64,000 bases of DNA from CBDCVO01 sp965223085 (GTDB lineage Bacteria; Pseudomonadota; Gammaproteobacteria; Ga0077536), in the NCBI GenBank assembly GCA_965223085.1, contig OZ244981.1:2790001-2854000 (forward strand), read 5' to 3'. This document shows, piece after piece, positions 44,503 to 53,306 of this stretch. The notes under the pieces are model-generated. The model had not been told where the DNA came from. It made no database searches and saw only the letters and a program-made list of their open reading frames with translations. The stretch's first letter is position 1. Each line of letters starts with the position of its first letter. A program made the translations under genes and the position numbers.

Positions 44503-45654
44503 CTAGCGCAGATACCGGGGAACCGTATGGCGAGCGATGAATTGTTTCAACTCGGTGTCGTACATGCCGGCGCCGAAAGCATTTTGTGGTAGCCCGACAC
44601 CGCCGACGACATTGACCTCTAATAGCACCGGGCCGGAATCGGTCAGCGCAATATCCCACCCTTGAATTTTCAGATCCGGAATAATCGAGGCGGCACGTCG
44701 GCACAGTTCGACCGCTTGGTCCCAATCCGGTACAGCGAACCCAATGAGTTCTCGCCCGGTGTCCGGGTGAACGCGGATTTTTTTCTATTTTCGCCGCTGC
44801 CATCGACTACGTCGAGCACGGTTCCGGTCTGTGCATCGAGGGCAGCGAGAAAATTGCCTGAACGCCAGAAATTGTCGGCCATATTGTCGCCCGAGGATAT
44901 TTTCCATAACGTTCTATATAGGTTCGGGCCGTCGTTATCAAGCAGTACTACGAGCCGAAGCGTGCATATCCGCGACCCGCATATTTCCACGATTTTTCTA
45001 TGTGGCGTCAGAAGCGATTGAAAAATGTACCCTGCTTTTCCGAATAAAGTTCGATCTTTGTTGTTTACGATATTATCTACGTAATCGGAAAGTTTTGTGC
45101 ACTCGCCGCTCGTTAAGACAATTTCCGCAGCAGTATCATCGTAAGCTTCAGCCGCAGTAACACCATGACTATAGATCCCAAATAGTGGCTTGCAGACGAG
45201 TGGATAATTGTCTTGACACATTAAGAACGTTTCCAGTTCGTTTCGATTCGTGAGCATGGGATCACTAATCGCGCGCGCTACGTCCTGGTAGAGAGCAAGT
45301 ACGTCCGGAACCGGGAAATTTAAGGCCTTGTAAGTTACATTAAAAAGATATTTATCATGAGCCAACGTACTCCAAGGCATTCATTCCTAGAATGCTAACA
45401 AAATAATTCTCCATTTTGCGGCCCAGAAATTTCTGCTTTTCCGCCCACGTAAATCGAGAATTATCATAGAGACAGTATTCGTAGTATTCAGCGCGCGTCA
45501 TTTGCGTTTCACTGCACGACAAACGCCATATCTCGTAGAATTGTGTTGCGATATTGATTCCGCACGTGCGCTTGATCCTTGCCGCTTCGTCGTAAAGTGC
45601 GCGAATCCGTTCACCACTGTTAAGTAGTTGCCGCCAATATTTTTTCGGAAACAT
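44503..45654 (-). pseudogene. ATP-grasp (sugar-transfer associated) gene broken by two frameshifts
   Basis: Three segments on the minus strand line up as one protein of about 380 residues. Segment 1 (45654-45355) reads YWRQLLNSGERIRALYDE and EYYEYCLYDN. Segment 2 (from near 45370) continues one frame over with HDKYLFNVTYKALNFPVPD and ICTLRLVVLLDNDGPNLYRT. Segment 3 returns to the first frame after a run of seven A residues (plus-strand T-run near 44778-44784) and reads VHPDTGRELIGFAVPDW and GWDIALTDSGPVLLEVN, the ATP-grasp metal site, ending at a stop at 44503-44505. The domain PF14397 occurs in polysaccharide genes. Two indels, one in a homopolymer, could be true decay or assembly errors. 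Confidence 0.8.
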
Positions 45655-45928
45655 TTAAGAACGATGCCGTTGCGTTAACAGTGAAAGCCAGGCTCAAGGA
45701 GGGGAAATCGATACCGCGATCATTTTACAACGTTACGGAATCGGTCACATCGTAGCGCCCAGTCACTAAACGTGCGCCAGAGGCGATGCGCAATCCACCG
45801 ATCCAATGGCCATCGACTTTGCAATACTTAATAGGCCGACAGAGGTGGGCCCGACTGATTGGACAGATAATCATCGCTGCTAAGTGACATCTTCTGATTT
45901 ATTATTCTCAACAGAGAAGGAGCAGAAG

Positions 45929-46219
45929 ATGACGAGGAGAAAGCGACGTAATCATTCCCCGGCGTTTAAAGCGAAGGTAGCCCTTGCGGCGGTGACAGGG
46001 GGGAAGACGCTGGCGGAGCTATCTGAACAGTTCGACGTTCATGCGAACCAAATTCAGGATTGGAAGAAGCAACTCCTCGAAGGTGCGCAGGATGTCTTCG
46101 GCGGTCATGCTGTGGAAGCCCGGCACGTTGAGCGGGAAGTCGAGAAGCTGCACGCCAAAGTCGGACAGCTGACGATGGAGAATGATTTCTTGTCAAAGTT
46201 TCTCGGGCGCGACCGGTGA
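45929..46219 (+). CDS. IS3-family transposase OrfA
   Basis: The 96-residue product from the ATG at 45929 has AAGGAG upstream. It is a helix-turn-helix protein: RRNHSPAFKAKVALAAVTGGK, then LAELSEQFDVHANQIQDWKKQL, and a leucine-rich tail EVEKLHAKVGQL for multimerisation. In IS3 elements it regulates and pairs with OrfB through a -1 frameshift. Here the stop (TGA 46217-46219) overlaps the orfB start GTG. It looks intact. Confidence 0.88.
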   Translation: MTRRKRRNHSPAFKAKVALAAVTGGKTLAELSEQFDVHANQIQDWKKQLLEGAQDVFGGHAVEARHVEREVEKLHAKVGQLTMENDFLSKFLGRDR

Positions 46220-47053
46220 GCGAGCGTCGAGAAGCAGTTCAAAGCGCGCACGAGTTACCGAAGACCCGGCGTTGTGCATTACTCGGGGTGCCGCGTTCGA
46301 CGGCGTACTACGAAGCGATGCCGGTATTAGACGCCGATCTGAACCTGATGCGTTTGATAGACGAAATCCATTTGCGCTTGCCGTTCTATGGGGGCCGGCG
46401 CATACGAGATGAATTGGAAACGCAGGGCCACGGTCTGGTCAATCGTAAGCGAATTCAGCGATTGATGCGTCAGATGGGATTGCGGGCGTTGTATCCGACG
46501 CCACGAACGAGCAAGCCTGGGAAAGATCATAAGATTTATCCGTACCGGCTCAAGGGGTTGTCGATTGACCGGCCAAACCAGGTCTGGGCGAGCGATATTT
46601 GTTATCTGCCGATGGCCAAGGGATTCATGTATCTGGTGGCCATCATGGACTGGGCGACGCGTCGGGTGTTGTCGTGGCGAGTGTCGAACACGATGGACGG
46701 CGATTTTTGCGTCGAAGCGCTAGAGGAGGCGCTGGAGCGCTACGGCCGGCCTGAGATATTCAATACGGACCAGGGAGCGCAATTCACCTCTGAAGTGTTC
46801 ACTGGCGCTCTCAAAGACCATGAGATTGAGATCAGTATGGATGGCACGGGTCGCTCGGTGGACAATGTGTTTGTGGCGCGGCGTCAAATACGAAGACATT
46901 TATCTGCGGGCGTATGAAACACCGGCCGACCTCAGGGCCGGACTCAAGCGATATTTTGAGTTCTACAACCAGCGGCGGCGCCACAGTTCACTGGCACGGC
47001 GCACCCCGGACGCGGTATATTTTGAAGCGACCGATATCGACTTGGCCGCGTGA
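46216..47053 (+). pseudogene. IS3-family transposase OrfB, frameshifted by short deletion
   Basis: The frame from 46216 reads TRRCALLGVPRSTAYYEA, then the rve domain QVWASDICYLPMAKGF (first Asp) and FNTDQGAQFTSEVF (second Asp). At 46875 it reads DNVFVARR where IS3 OrfB has DNVFVERLWR. From there the frame 2 sequence LWRGVKYEDIYLRAYE continues to the stop at 47051-47053. The change fits an 11-base loss between TGTGG repeats (original ...TGTGGAGCGGCTGTGGCGC...), which removes the catalytic Glu of the DDE triad. The family residues are known; the ancestral bases are inferred. Confidence 0.8.
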
Positions 47054-47246
47054 TTTTGTGACCGAAGATTTCACTTGAGCCACTGTCCAAATTTTGGGGA
47101 CCACTTCTAAGGTCGCAGCTGCGCGGCGATTCGCAGTGGATCGAACGGTGCTACGGGCCTAGGATCGCACTAGCTTTCATCAAGGGAGGAGAGCGCAGCG
47201 CTCGTGCTGACATTCCCGTCGTTCATCATCGTGAAGGAGAATCATC

Positions 47247-47855
47247 ATGCCTGGTTCGGACCGACCTTATGCCTTGAATATAACTGATCGCGACAATCTG
47301 GATGAGGAGATGCATACCGTTATTAAGGGCGTCGAGAAAAAGTACGGTTTCGTGCCGAATTTTCTCAAGTTTTTCAAAACAGACAATCAGCGACTGCGTG
47401 CCTTCATCACGCCTTATGTGGAATTACTGCGCGCAGACTCCGGCCTGACCTTGGAAGAGCACGAAATGATCGCGCTCGTCTCGGCCGCAACGAACGGCTG
47501 TTTTTACTGTCAACTTCATCATAGTGCGCTTGTCCGCGAGGTGACCGGTGACGCGATGTTCGCCGAGCAATTATCGCGTAACTACCGAACGGCGGATTTG
47601 TCGTCTCGGCACCGAACCATGCTCGACTACGTCGTGAAGGTCTTGACTGATGCGGAGGCCATCGATGACGAAGATCGCAATGCACTACGCGCCGTCGGTT
47701 TCGACGACGAAACCATTTGGAGCATTACCTCCACAGCGTGTTTCTATGCGAGCGCGAACCGGATGTCGCAGGCAATAGGCCTCGAACCGGCGCCGGAGTA
47801 CATCGATATGTTTCGAAATACCGCAGCGCCAAATGACACCCGCAAGCGGGCCTGA
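47247..47855 (+). CDS. AhpD-like / carboxymuconolactone-decarboxylase-family peroxidase-related protein
   Basis: The 202-residue protein has GAAGGAG upstream of its ATG. It is mostly helical and carries GCFYCQLHHSAL (Cys85 and Cys88, His91/92), the CxxC-xxH pattern of the AhpD-like CMD fold used in alkylhydroperoxidase reductase activity. The N-terminal FVPNFLKFFK and the LDYVVKVLTD segment match the 'uncharacterised peroxidase-related' subfamily. It probably handles thiol-based reduction of peroxides. It is close to the gene at 47878 (22 bases). Confidence 0.85.
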   Translation: MPGSDRPYALNITDRDNLDEEMHTVIKGVEKKYGFVPNFLKFFKTDNQRLRAFITPYVELLRADSGLTLEEHEMIALVSAATNGCFYCQLHHSALVREVTGDAMFAEQLSRNYRTADLSSRHRTMLDYVVKVLTDAEAIDDEDRNALRAVGFDDETIWSITSTACFYASANRMSQAIGLEPAPEYIDMFRNTAAPNDTRKRA

Positions 47856-47877
47856 ATCGTCGTAACGACGAAAAAGA

Positions 47878-49611
47878 GTGTGTCCTAGCGCAGGCGTTGA
47901 CGCCGCACGGGATGTGGCCCAGATCATCGCCGCCATTGCTGCTATGCGGACGTCCTACGGGCCTGCGGCCCGCGCCAAGCGGCGGCGTCTGTTGCGCCAA
48001 GCAGCACGCCAACCGATAGAGGACGCGGTGCTGCTGGTGAATTACCACGAACTATTGTTGTTTCTCGCTGCGTTTCCGGATGACAAAAGCATGTTGCGCT
48101 TATGCGAGGCCGAACTCGCGCGTGTCGCGACTTCCGTCCAGACGCTGGTAGCCCGAGGTGGGCGCGCGCATTTGCGATGTCTCGATGATTCCGGTATTGC
48201 CGGTACCGTGACGTACTGCCAGTTTTCTGTGCACAAAGCGACCTGGTTGGCGCAGCGCTATCGTCGCGATACAGAAATCGCTTGGCAAGACGAGTCGGCC
48301 GGCGGTGGCGTCGACACGATGCTCGGCACTTTGGTCGAGTCCGTGGAGAGCAACGGACTCGACGATGTATCGCGTAGTACCGAGGCGTGGTTGCGGCTCG
48401 CGCGCGGGCCCGGCGCGCGCGAGCGCGAGTCAGATCTGCTGTGGTTGCTGAGACATTTCGAGCGCTTGGAACTCGAACCGCATATCCGCGACTGTGTGTT
48501 CGATATATTAGAACTCCAGATCTGTTGGCGCTTGCGGCGTCGCGACGCCTCGCGCACGTTCGGGCGTATGCCGGGTCGCGCGTTGCACTTTCAGCTTAAG
48601 CCGCTCGAGCGCGTGCTCGACGTCAGCCGTGTGTGGCAACAAGCTCCGCCCAAGGGCGGCTATTGCACGGCTCGCCGCGCCAAGGCCATCATCGACATCG
48701 CCCGGACTGCCTTAGCGGTACGCCAACGCGAAACCGATCCGGTGACGTTTGCCAGTATCAACGACGTGGCCCTGTTCGACATGGGCCGCGGTGTGGATGT
48801 GGCACTGTTTGGACACCAAGCCGGACACCGTACGCCGATTGAAACCTACTACGGTTATATTCTTGCGAAGAACCGTGTTCCGATGGCTTATGGTGGCGGT
48901 TGGATTTTTTGCGGACGCTGCGAAATCGGGATCAATATTTTCGAGACGTTTCGTGGCGGGGAAAGCATGAATACATTAGCGCAACTGCTGCGGCTCTACC
49001 GGCATCATTTCGGTATTGCGCGTTTTACCGTGCATCCTTACCAGATCGGTGCAGATAACCCGGAAGCGATCCGAACGGGCGCGCTGTGGTTTTATTACCG
49101 GTTCGGCTTTCGTTCGCAAGATGCCGACACGCGTGTCGCCGCGGAGCGCGAGTGGCAGCGGCTGCAGAACGAGACCGGTTACCGTACGTCTGCTCGAACC
49201 TTGAAGCGCTTGGTTGAATACCCGCTTGAGCTCGAACTCGAACCGGTGGACCGTAGCATCGTGTTTGAACCCACTGAACTCAGCATTGCGATCACAGGCT
49301 GGATCGGTGAGCGTTTCGCCGGCGAGCGTGCGCGTGCGCGGCGTTGGTCCATTCGCCGAGTTCGGCGCGCACTCGGCCCGCTAGACCAATCCCGCTGGCG
49401 TGAAGCCGAAATCAAAGCCTTCGAGGATTTCTGCGTGCTCATGGGTCCGATCCCTGATCTGGCGCGTTGGCCGGTGACCGATTGTGCAGCGCTGGTGCGT
49501 TTGATGCGTGCGAAAGGCGGGCCCCGTGAAAGCATTTTTGCGCGGCGCTTGAACCGTCACCGGCGGCTGCGCGAGGCCTGGAAACAGATCGTGCACTTAA
49601 GCCGGTCTTGA
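47878..49611 (+). CDS. 577-residue protein of unknown function with a GNAT-like C-terminal segment
   Basis: The start is a GTG at 47878, 22 bases after the peroxidase-related gene. I do not recognise the family overall. The N-terminal half is helical and Arg-rich with no signal peptide or membrane segment. Residues about 310-420 contain YYGYILAKNRVPMAYGGGW, GINIFETFRGGES and ARFTVHPYQIGADNPEA followed by GALWFYYRFGFR, which looks like a GNAT acyltransferase beta4-alpha4 ending (V-P-x-Q-IG and N-x-x-A-x-x-x-Y-GF). The remainder is basic. It may be a cytoplasmic acyltransferase-related protein; the catalytic role is unproven. Confidence 0.6.
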   Translation: MCPSAGVDAARDVAQIIAAIAAMRTSYGPAARAKRRRLLRQAARQPIEDAVLLVNYHELLLFLAAFPDDKSMLRLCEAELARVATSVQTLVARGGRAHLRCLDDSGIAGTVTYCQFSVHKATWLAQRYRRDTEIAWQDESAGGGVDTMLGTLVESVESNGLDDVSRSTEAWLRLARGPGARERESDLLWLLRHFERLELEPHIRDCVFDILELQICWRLRRRDASRTFGRMPGRALHFQLKPLERVLDVSRVWQQAPPKGGYCTARRAKAIIDIARTALAVRQRETDPVTFASINDVALFDMGRGVDVALFGHQAGHRTPIETYYGYILAKNRVPMAYGGGWIFCGRCEIGINIFETFRGGESMNTLAQLLRLYRHHFGIARFTVHPYQIGADNPEAIRTGALWFYYRFGFRSQDADTRVAAEREWQRLQNETGYRTSARTLKRLVEYPLELELEPVDRSIVFEPTELSIAITGWIGERFAGERARARRWSIRRVRRALGPLDQSRWREAEIKAFEDFCVLMGPIPDLARWPVTDCAALVRLMRAKGGPRESIFARRLNRHRRLREAWKQIVHLSRS

Positions 49612-49919
49612 GCGTATTGTGGTTGTTCTCGCACCGTCGTTAACTTGAATTTCGGGGAACGGTTATAGGTCACTGCGCTGCGGGCGCGAAAGCGACGAAT
49701 CGTCGCTGCGTATCTGCGGCGGCCGTGCAAGCCTATGGTGTGGGTACGCTATGCATTTTGATCTTGGAGGTAATAAAATGTCAACGCGAAAATTTTGCTG
49801 TGGGACCTACGGCACCGGTAGGTCGAGAGCCCGCCGGTTCGAACGTGGGTCGCGTACCGATTCATTGGGAAAGCCGGTATGGTGTCTCCTGAATACCGGT
49901 AACGATGTGGGAGACCAAC
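49612..49919. other. 308-base region upstream of the acyl-CoA dehydrogenase
   Basis: Holds a Shine-Dalgarno TTGGAGG (49764-49770) seven bases before an ATG at 49778 that opens a 72-codon frame running 77 bases into the next gene. Its product (MSTRKFCCGTYGTGRSR at the start) is unlike any protein I know. A small hairpin, CCTAC...GTAGG, lies at about 49807-49823. Whether the short frame is a leader is open. Confidence 0.35.
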
Positions 49920-51068
49920 ATGTACGCAAGACCACGCTGGATGAACGAAGAGCATGCGCTACTACAGGACGCGGCACGCAGGTTCTTTGCGGCTGAGCTC
50001 GTGCCGAACTTGGAACGCTGGCGTGAGCAAGGAATCGTTGACCGCGCGTTTTGGCTCAAAGCAGGCGAGGCGGGCCTACTAGGCGCAACCATTCCTGAGG
50101 CGTACGGCGGTGCGGCGGGTACGCTAGCCCACGACAGCGTCATCTGCCTGGAGCATGCGCGTACTGCCGATGCCGGTTGGGGCTGGGGCGTGCACAACAT
50201 CTGTACCCATTACATATGCACCTATGGATCTGAGCAGCAGAAACGACGTTGGCTCCCCAAGCTTGCGTCTGGCGAGATCGTACCTTCTATCGCGATGAGC
50301 GAACCGGCCACCGGTTCCGATCTGCAGGCGGTTACCACCTCCGCCGTTCGCGACGGCGAGGAGTATGTGATCAACGGGTCGAAGACCTTCATTACGAATG
50401 GCCAGACTGCTGATATCGTCATCGTAGTCGCGAAAACGGATAAGAACGCCGGTGCCGGAGGCATATCGCTTATCGTGGTGGATACGGCGGAGGCTGACGG
50501 CTTTCGCCGCGGCCGCAACCTGAAAAAGCTCGGCATGAATGGCCAAGATACCTCCGAGCTTTTCTTTGATGAGGTTCGCGTACCGGTCTCGAACCGTCTC
50601 GGATCGGAGGAAGGCGCGGGCTTCAAGCAGCTTATGCTGCAGCTCCCCTGGGAACGACTCATCATTGCTTTGATGGCGCTTGGGTTCAGCGAGGTTATAC
50701 TGGATGAGACTTTAGCGTACGTGAAGCAACGCAAAGCCTTCGGCCAGCGCTTGATGGATTTCCAGAACACGCGCTTCAAGCTAGCAGAGTGCAAGACTAA
50801 GCTCGAGGTAACGCGCTCATTTATTAACGACTGTGTCGAGAAGGTCATCGAGGGCGAGCTTGACGCTGCTACGGCGTCGATGGCGAAGTGGTGGGGCGCA
50901 CAGGTGCAGTGCGAAATTGCAGACGAGTGTCTGCAGCTCCACGGCGGCTACGGGTATATGATGGAATACCCGATCGCGCAGTACTATGTAGATTCACGGG
51001 CACAACAGATCTACGGCGGCACGCGCGAGATCATGAAGGAGCTGATCGCGCGTTCTCTGGACGACTGA
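49920..51068 (+). CDS. Acyl-CoA dehydrogenase
   Basis: The ATG at 49920 has GGGAG six bases upstream; the one at 49905 is an alternative. The 382-residue protein shows IAMSEPATGSDLQAVTT, NGSKTFITNGQTAD, KKLGMNGQDTSELFFDEV and QLHGGYGYMMEYPIAQYYVDSR, with IYGGTREIMKELIA at the C-terminus. The helix segment LPWERLIIALMALG contains a Glu where the isovaleryl- and long-chain enzymes keep their base. This is the FAD-dependent alpha,beta-dehydrogenase of acyl-CoA beta-oxidation. The chain-length preference is unknown. Confidence 0.92.
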   Translation: MYARPRWMNEEHALLQDAARRFFAAELVPNLERWREQGIVDRAFWLKAGEAGLLGATIPEAYGGAAGTLAHDSVICLEHARTADAGWGWGVHNICTHYICTYGSEQQKRRWLPKLASGEIVPSIAMSEPATGSDLQAVTTSAVRDGEEYVINGSKTFITNGQTADIVIVVAKTDKNAGAGGISLIVVDTAEADGFRRGRNLKKLGMNGQDTSELFFDEVRVPVSNRLGSEEGAGFKQLMLQLPWERLIIALMALGFSEVILDETLAYVKQRKAFGQRLMDFQNTRFKLAECKTKLEVTRSFINDCVEKVIEGELDAATASMAKWWGAQVQCEIADECLQLHGGYGYMMEYPIAQYYVDSRAQQIYGGTREIMKELIARSLDD

Positions 51069-51414
51069 CGTTTAAAATGGCGTCAGCCGGGGGTTTAAAT
51101 AATGAGTGAATTTCAGACGGTCGAGCTCCCGCGAACGTGGTCCGGTCAGGGCCACGGTAGTGAACCCGCGTAATTCCTAGCAGATCGCGGTATGCAGCAT
51201 CGTTAATAGATCGAAATGCTCGTCGCCCCTGCCCACTAGCACCAGCGCAGCGGGCGCTTGCTGTAATATCCAGGCTAGTAGGGTGTGCTCCACAAAGTGC
51301 AACGCATGTATTATCGTGCGTGTATCGATTGGACTGACCAAGCGGATGACGTGCTTAACGGATTGCCCGATTTTGTGATCAATTCCTTTATCATTCCCAG
51401 GAAAAAAAATAAGA
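51069..51414. other. 346-base region upstream of the mxaR-like operon
   Basis: Lies between the acyl-CoA dehydrogenase and the MoxR-type gene. Minus-strand open stretches here run into the first operon gene and have no credible start. The last 60 bases are AT-rich (TTATCATTCCCAGGAAAAAAAAT) and hold a plausible Shine-Dalgarno AGGA. No -35/-10 pair was evident. Confidence 0.4.
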
Positions 51415-52440
51415 ATGCCACCAACAGTTGATTCCAGTCTTAGTGACTGGCGAGAACGCGCCCTCGAATTAGAAGTAGAAATCAAGAAGGCTATTATTGG
51501 CCAGGACTACGCTATTCGACTTTTAGCAATAATGGTTTTTGCCCGCGGTCATGCCTTATTAGAGGGAGATGTAGGAGTCGGAAAAACGACCCTGTTACGT
51601 GCGCTCGCAAGAGTGCTTGGTGGCAAGTATGAACGCATCGAAGGCACGATCGATTTGATGCCGAACGATCTCATTTATCACACTTACATCAATGAGGCTG
51701 GACGACCGGCGGTAGACCCTGGTCCGTTGCTAAAATATGAAGAAAACCTCGCAACGTTCTTTTTCAATGAAGTAAATCGCGCGCGGCCGCAGGTTCATTC
51801 ATTGTTGTTGCGAGTAATGGCAGAAAGAAGCGTCACCGCATTCGGTCGCGAGTATTTTTTTCCACATCTGCAGGTTTTCGCCGATCGCAATCGCGTAGAA
51901 AAAGAGGAAACGTTTGAATTGCCCGCTGCGGCGCGAGATCGTTTCCTAATGGAATTGAATATTGTCATACCGCAAGAGCAAGAACTGCAAAGACAGTTGA
52001 TGGTCGACACGCGTTTTTTTGACGTCGATAAATTGATAGGGACGCTAAACGATGGGGTCTTACCGTTCGACGAATTGAACGATATATCGGCGTTGATCCA
52101 GCACAGCGTTCAAACGACGCTCACGATTGAACGCTATGCACTAGATTTGTGTGGTGCGACCCGAAACCCGAACGCTTTTGGTATCAAAATCGATGATGTT
52201 GATATGGCGAGACTGGTCTTGTCCGGGGTGAGCCCTCGTGGCATGGGGATGTTAATGAGAGCGGCCAAAATCGCCGCGTGGCTCGACGGCCGTGAATCTC
52301 TTGTGCCCGAAGATATTCACGCGGTTTTATACGAAACGATTGCTCATCGAATATTTTTCTATCCGGTCTACGAATTGCATCGGTCAGCGATCGTTGCGGA
52401 ACTGATCAACCAGATCGTTGGTAGGATCGCGTCACCTTGA
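51415..52440 (+). CDS. mxaR: MoxR-family AAA+ ATPase (MxaR-like)
   Basis: The 341-residue protein has Walker A GDVGVGKTTLLR and a Walker B/box-II region FFFNEVNRARPQVHSLLLRV, with Asn in place of the usual Asp before Glu. Sensor and Arg-finger regions follow: ADRNRVEKEETFELP and AARDRFLME. MoxR ATPases remodel or insert cofactors into partner proteins. It heads a six-gene operon in the order of mxaR-S-A-C-K-L, the set needed for calcium insertion into PQQ methanol dehydrogenase. I assign MxaR from gene order, with moderate confidence in the exact name. Confidence 0.85.
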   Translation: MPPTVDSSLSDWRERALELEVEIKKAIIGQDYAIRLLAIMVFARGHALLEGDVGVGKTTLLRALARVLGGKYERIEGTIDLMPNDLIYHTYINEAGRPAVDPGPLLKYEENLATFFFNEVNRARPQVHSLLLRVMAERSVTAFGREYFFPHLQVFADRNRVEKEETFELPAAARDRFLMELNIVIPQEQELQRQLMVDTRFFDVDKLIGTLNDGVLPFDELNDISALIQHSVQTTLTIERYALDLCGATRNPNAFGIKIDDVDMARLVLSGVSPRGMGMLMRAAKIAAWLDGRESLVPEDIHAVLYETIAHRIFFYPVYELHRSAIVAELINQIVGRIASP

Positions 52441-52441
52441 A

Positions 52442-53284
52442 ATGAAAACGGGCGAGATCCATTATAAAGTTCCTTGGCGAACGCGTAGTAGCTATCCCGG
52501 ACATCATCCCAGTCAACAGAAGGGCGGTGGACTCCAGTTTCGCAATCACGCGCGTTTGATCGAGGCACCGGACCCCCGACGTTTCGACGTTCGCGCAAGC
52601 TTGAGAGATCCATTTGGAGAGATCCAAGTGCGGGCCTATCAGCAGACCAGCTCAATTCCCATCTACGTTATCGCTGACTTGTCCGCTTCCATGAGTTTTG
52701 GGGGTGCGAAATCTAAAGCAAGCGTGTTGGCCGAGTTCGTAGACCACCTGAGTTACTCGGCCTACCGCACAGGGGATCTATTCGGGTTTATCGGCTGTGC
52801 GGAGGAAATTTCGAAACACTTGCGTTTGCCGGCGACGTTAAACGGCGCAGCAGCGACTGAATTAGCCAAGCAATTGCGTGCGCAATTGCTGCAGGGGAAG
52901 AATTCTGAAAGCTTACTGGTTGCGGCAGATTTGGTCGGGTCGCGACGTGCACTGGTGTTCTTGGTTTCTGATTTCCATTTTTCTGTCGCGTTGTTGGAAA
53001 AGGTTCTCGGCTCTTTGGCTTATCACGACGTCGTGCCGGTGATGTTATGGGATCGCTTTGAATACGAAAATTTACCGGACTTTGGCCTTGCCCGTGTTAA
53101 CGATCGAGAGACGGGCCGGACCCGTGTGCTGCTCATGCGGCCCGTGCTAAAGAGGCGTATCCAGCAAATATTTTTCGAGCGACGCGACAAGCTATTTAAG
53201 TTATTCGGTGAGGCGGGGCGAACACCGTTATTGCTGCATGATGATTTTGACCCCGATGAAGTCACACGCTATTTTTTCGACTAG
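52442..53284 (+). CDS. mxaS: DUF58/VWA-like protein (MxaS-like)
   Basis: The start is the ATG at 52442, one base after the mxaR stop, giving 280 residues. The metal-ion-dependent adhesion site is visible as ADLSASMSFG (DxSxS), about residues 78-86, and FLVSDFHFSVALLE supplies a later acidic residue. The pattern FDVRASLRDPFGEIQVRAYQ is typical of DUF58 proteins that sit beside MoxR ATPases. In the mxa system MxaS partners the MxaR ATPase. The next gene begins 22 bases after its stop, and the downstream genes overlap, supporting one operon. Confidence 0.8.
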   Translation: MKTGEIHYKVPWRTRSSYPGHHPSQQKGGGLQFRNHARLIEAPDPRRFDVRASLRDPFGEIQVRAYQQTSSIPIYVIADLSASMSFGGAKSKASVLAEFVDHLSYSAYRTGDLFGFIGCAEEISKHLRLPATLNGAAATELAKQLRAQLLQGKNSESLLVAADLVGSRRALVFLVSDFHFSVALLEKVLGSLAYHDVVPVMLWDRFEYENLPDFGLARVNDRETGRTRVLLMRPVLKRRIQQIFFERRDKLFKLFGEAGRTPLLLHDDFDPDEVTRYFFD

Positions 53285-53306
53285 GTTCAGACGATTTTTC
53301 ATCGGC

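Larger units (their letters stand above)
45842..47107 (+). mobile_element. IS3-family insertion sequence, inactivated
   Basis: An about 1.27 kb element with an overlapping orfA/orfB pair. Imperfect terminal inverted repeats are visible: left AGAGGTGGGCCC (45842 on) and right, on the complement, AGAAGTGGTCCCC, each followed after a few bases by TTGGACAG. No convincing target duplication is seen at the ends, so the exact limits are approximate. orfB carries a short deletion. The two open frames, DDE signature and leading Arg-rich orfA place it in IS3. Confidence 0.8.

Noticed and set aside
44770..44790. Programmed frameshift at the A7 run in the ATP-grasp gene
   Set aside because: A second, unrelated shift near 45370 is needed to read the protein, and no stimulatory hairpin is evident. 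Mutation or assembly error is simpler.
46216..46219. The orfA/orfB overlap as a lesion
   Set aside because: Overlap with a frame change is normal in IS3 elements, which use -1 frameshifting. The real lesion is the deletion near 46875.
50222..50848. A 208-codon minus-strand frame over the acyl-CoA dehydrogenase
   Set aside because: Antisense shadow of a conserved enzyme. It is Ser/Arg-rich without any recognisable domain.
51177..51485. A 102-codon minus-strand frame upstream of the mxaR-like gene
   Set aside because: It overlaps the start of the operon antisense. The hydrophobic stretch HTLLAWILQQAPAALVLVG looked tempting, but no start signal or family was seen.
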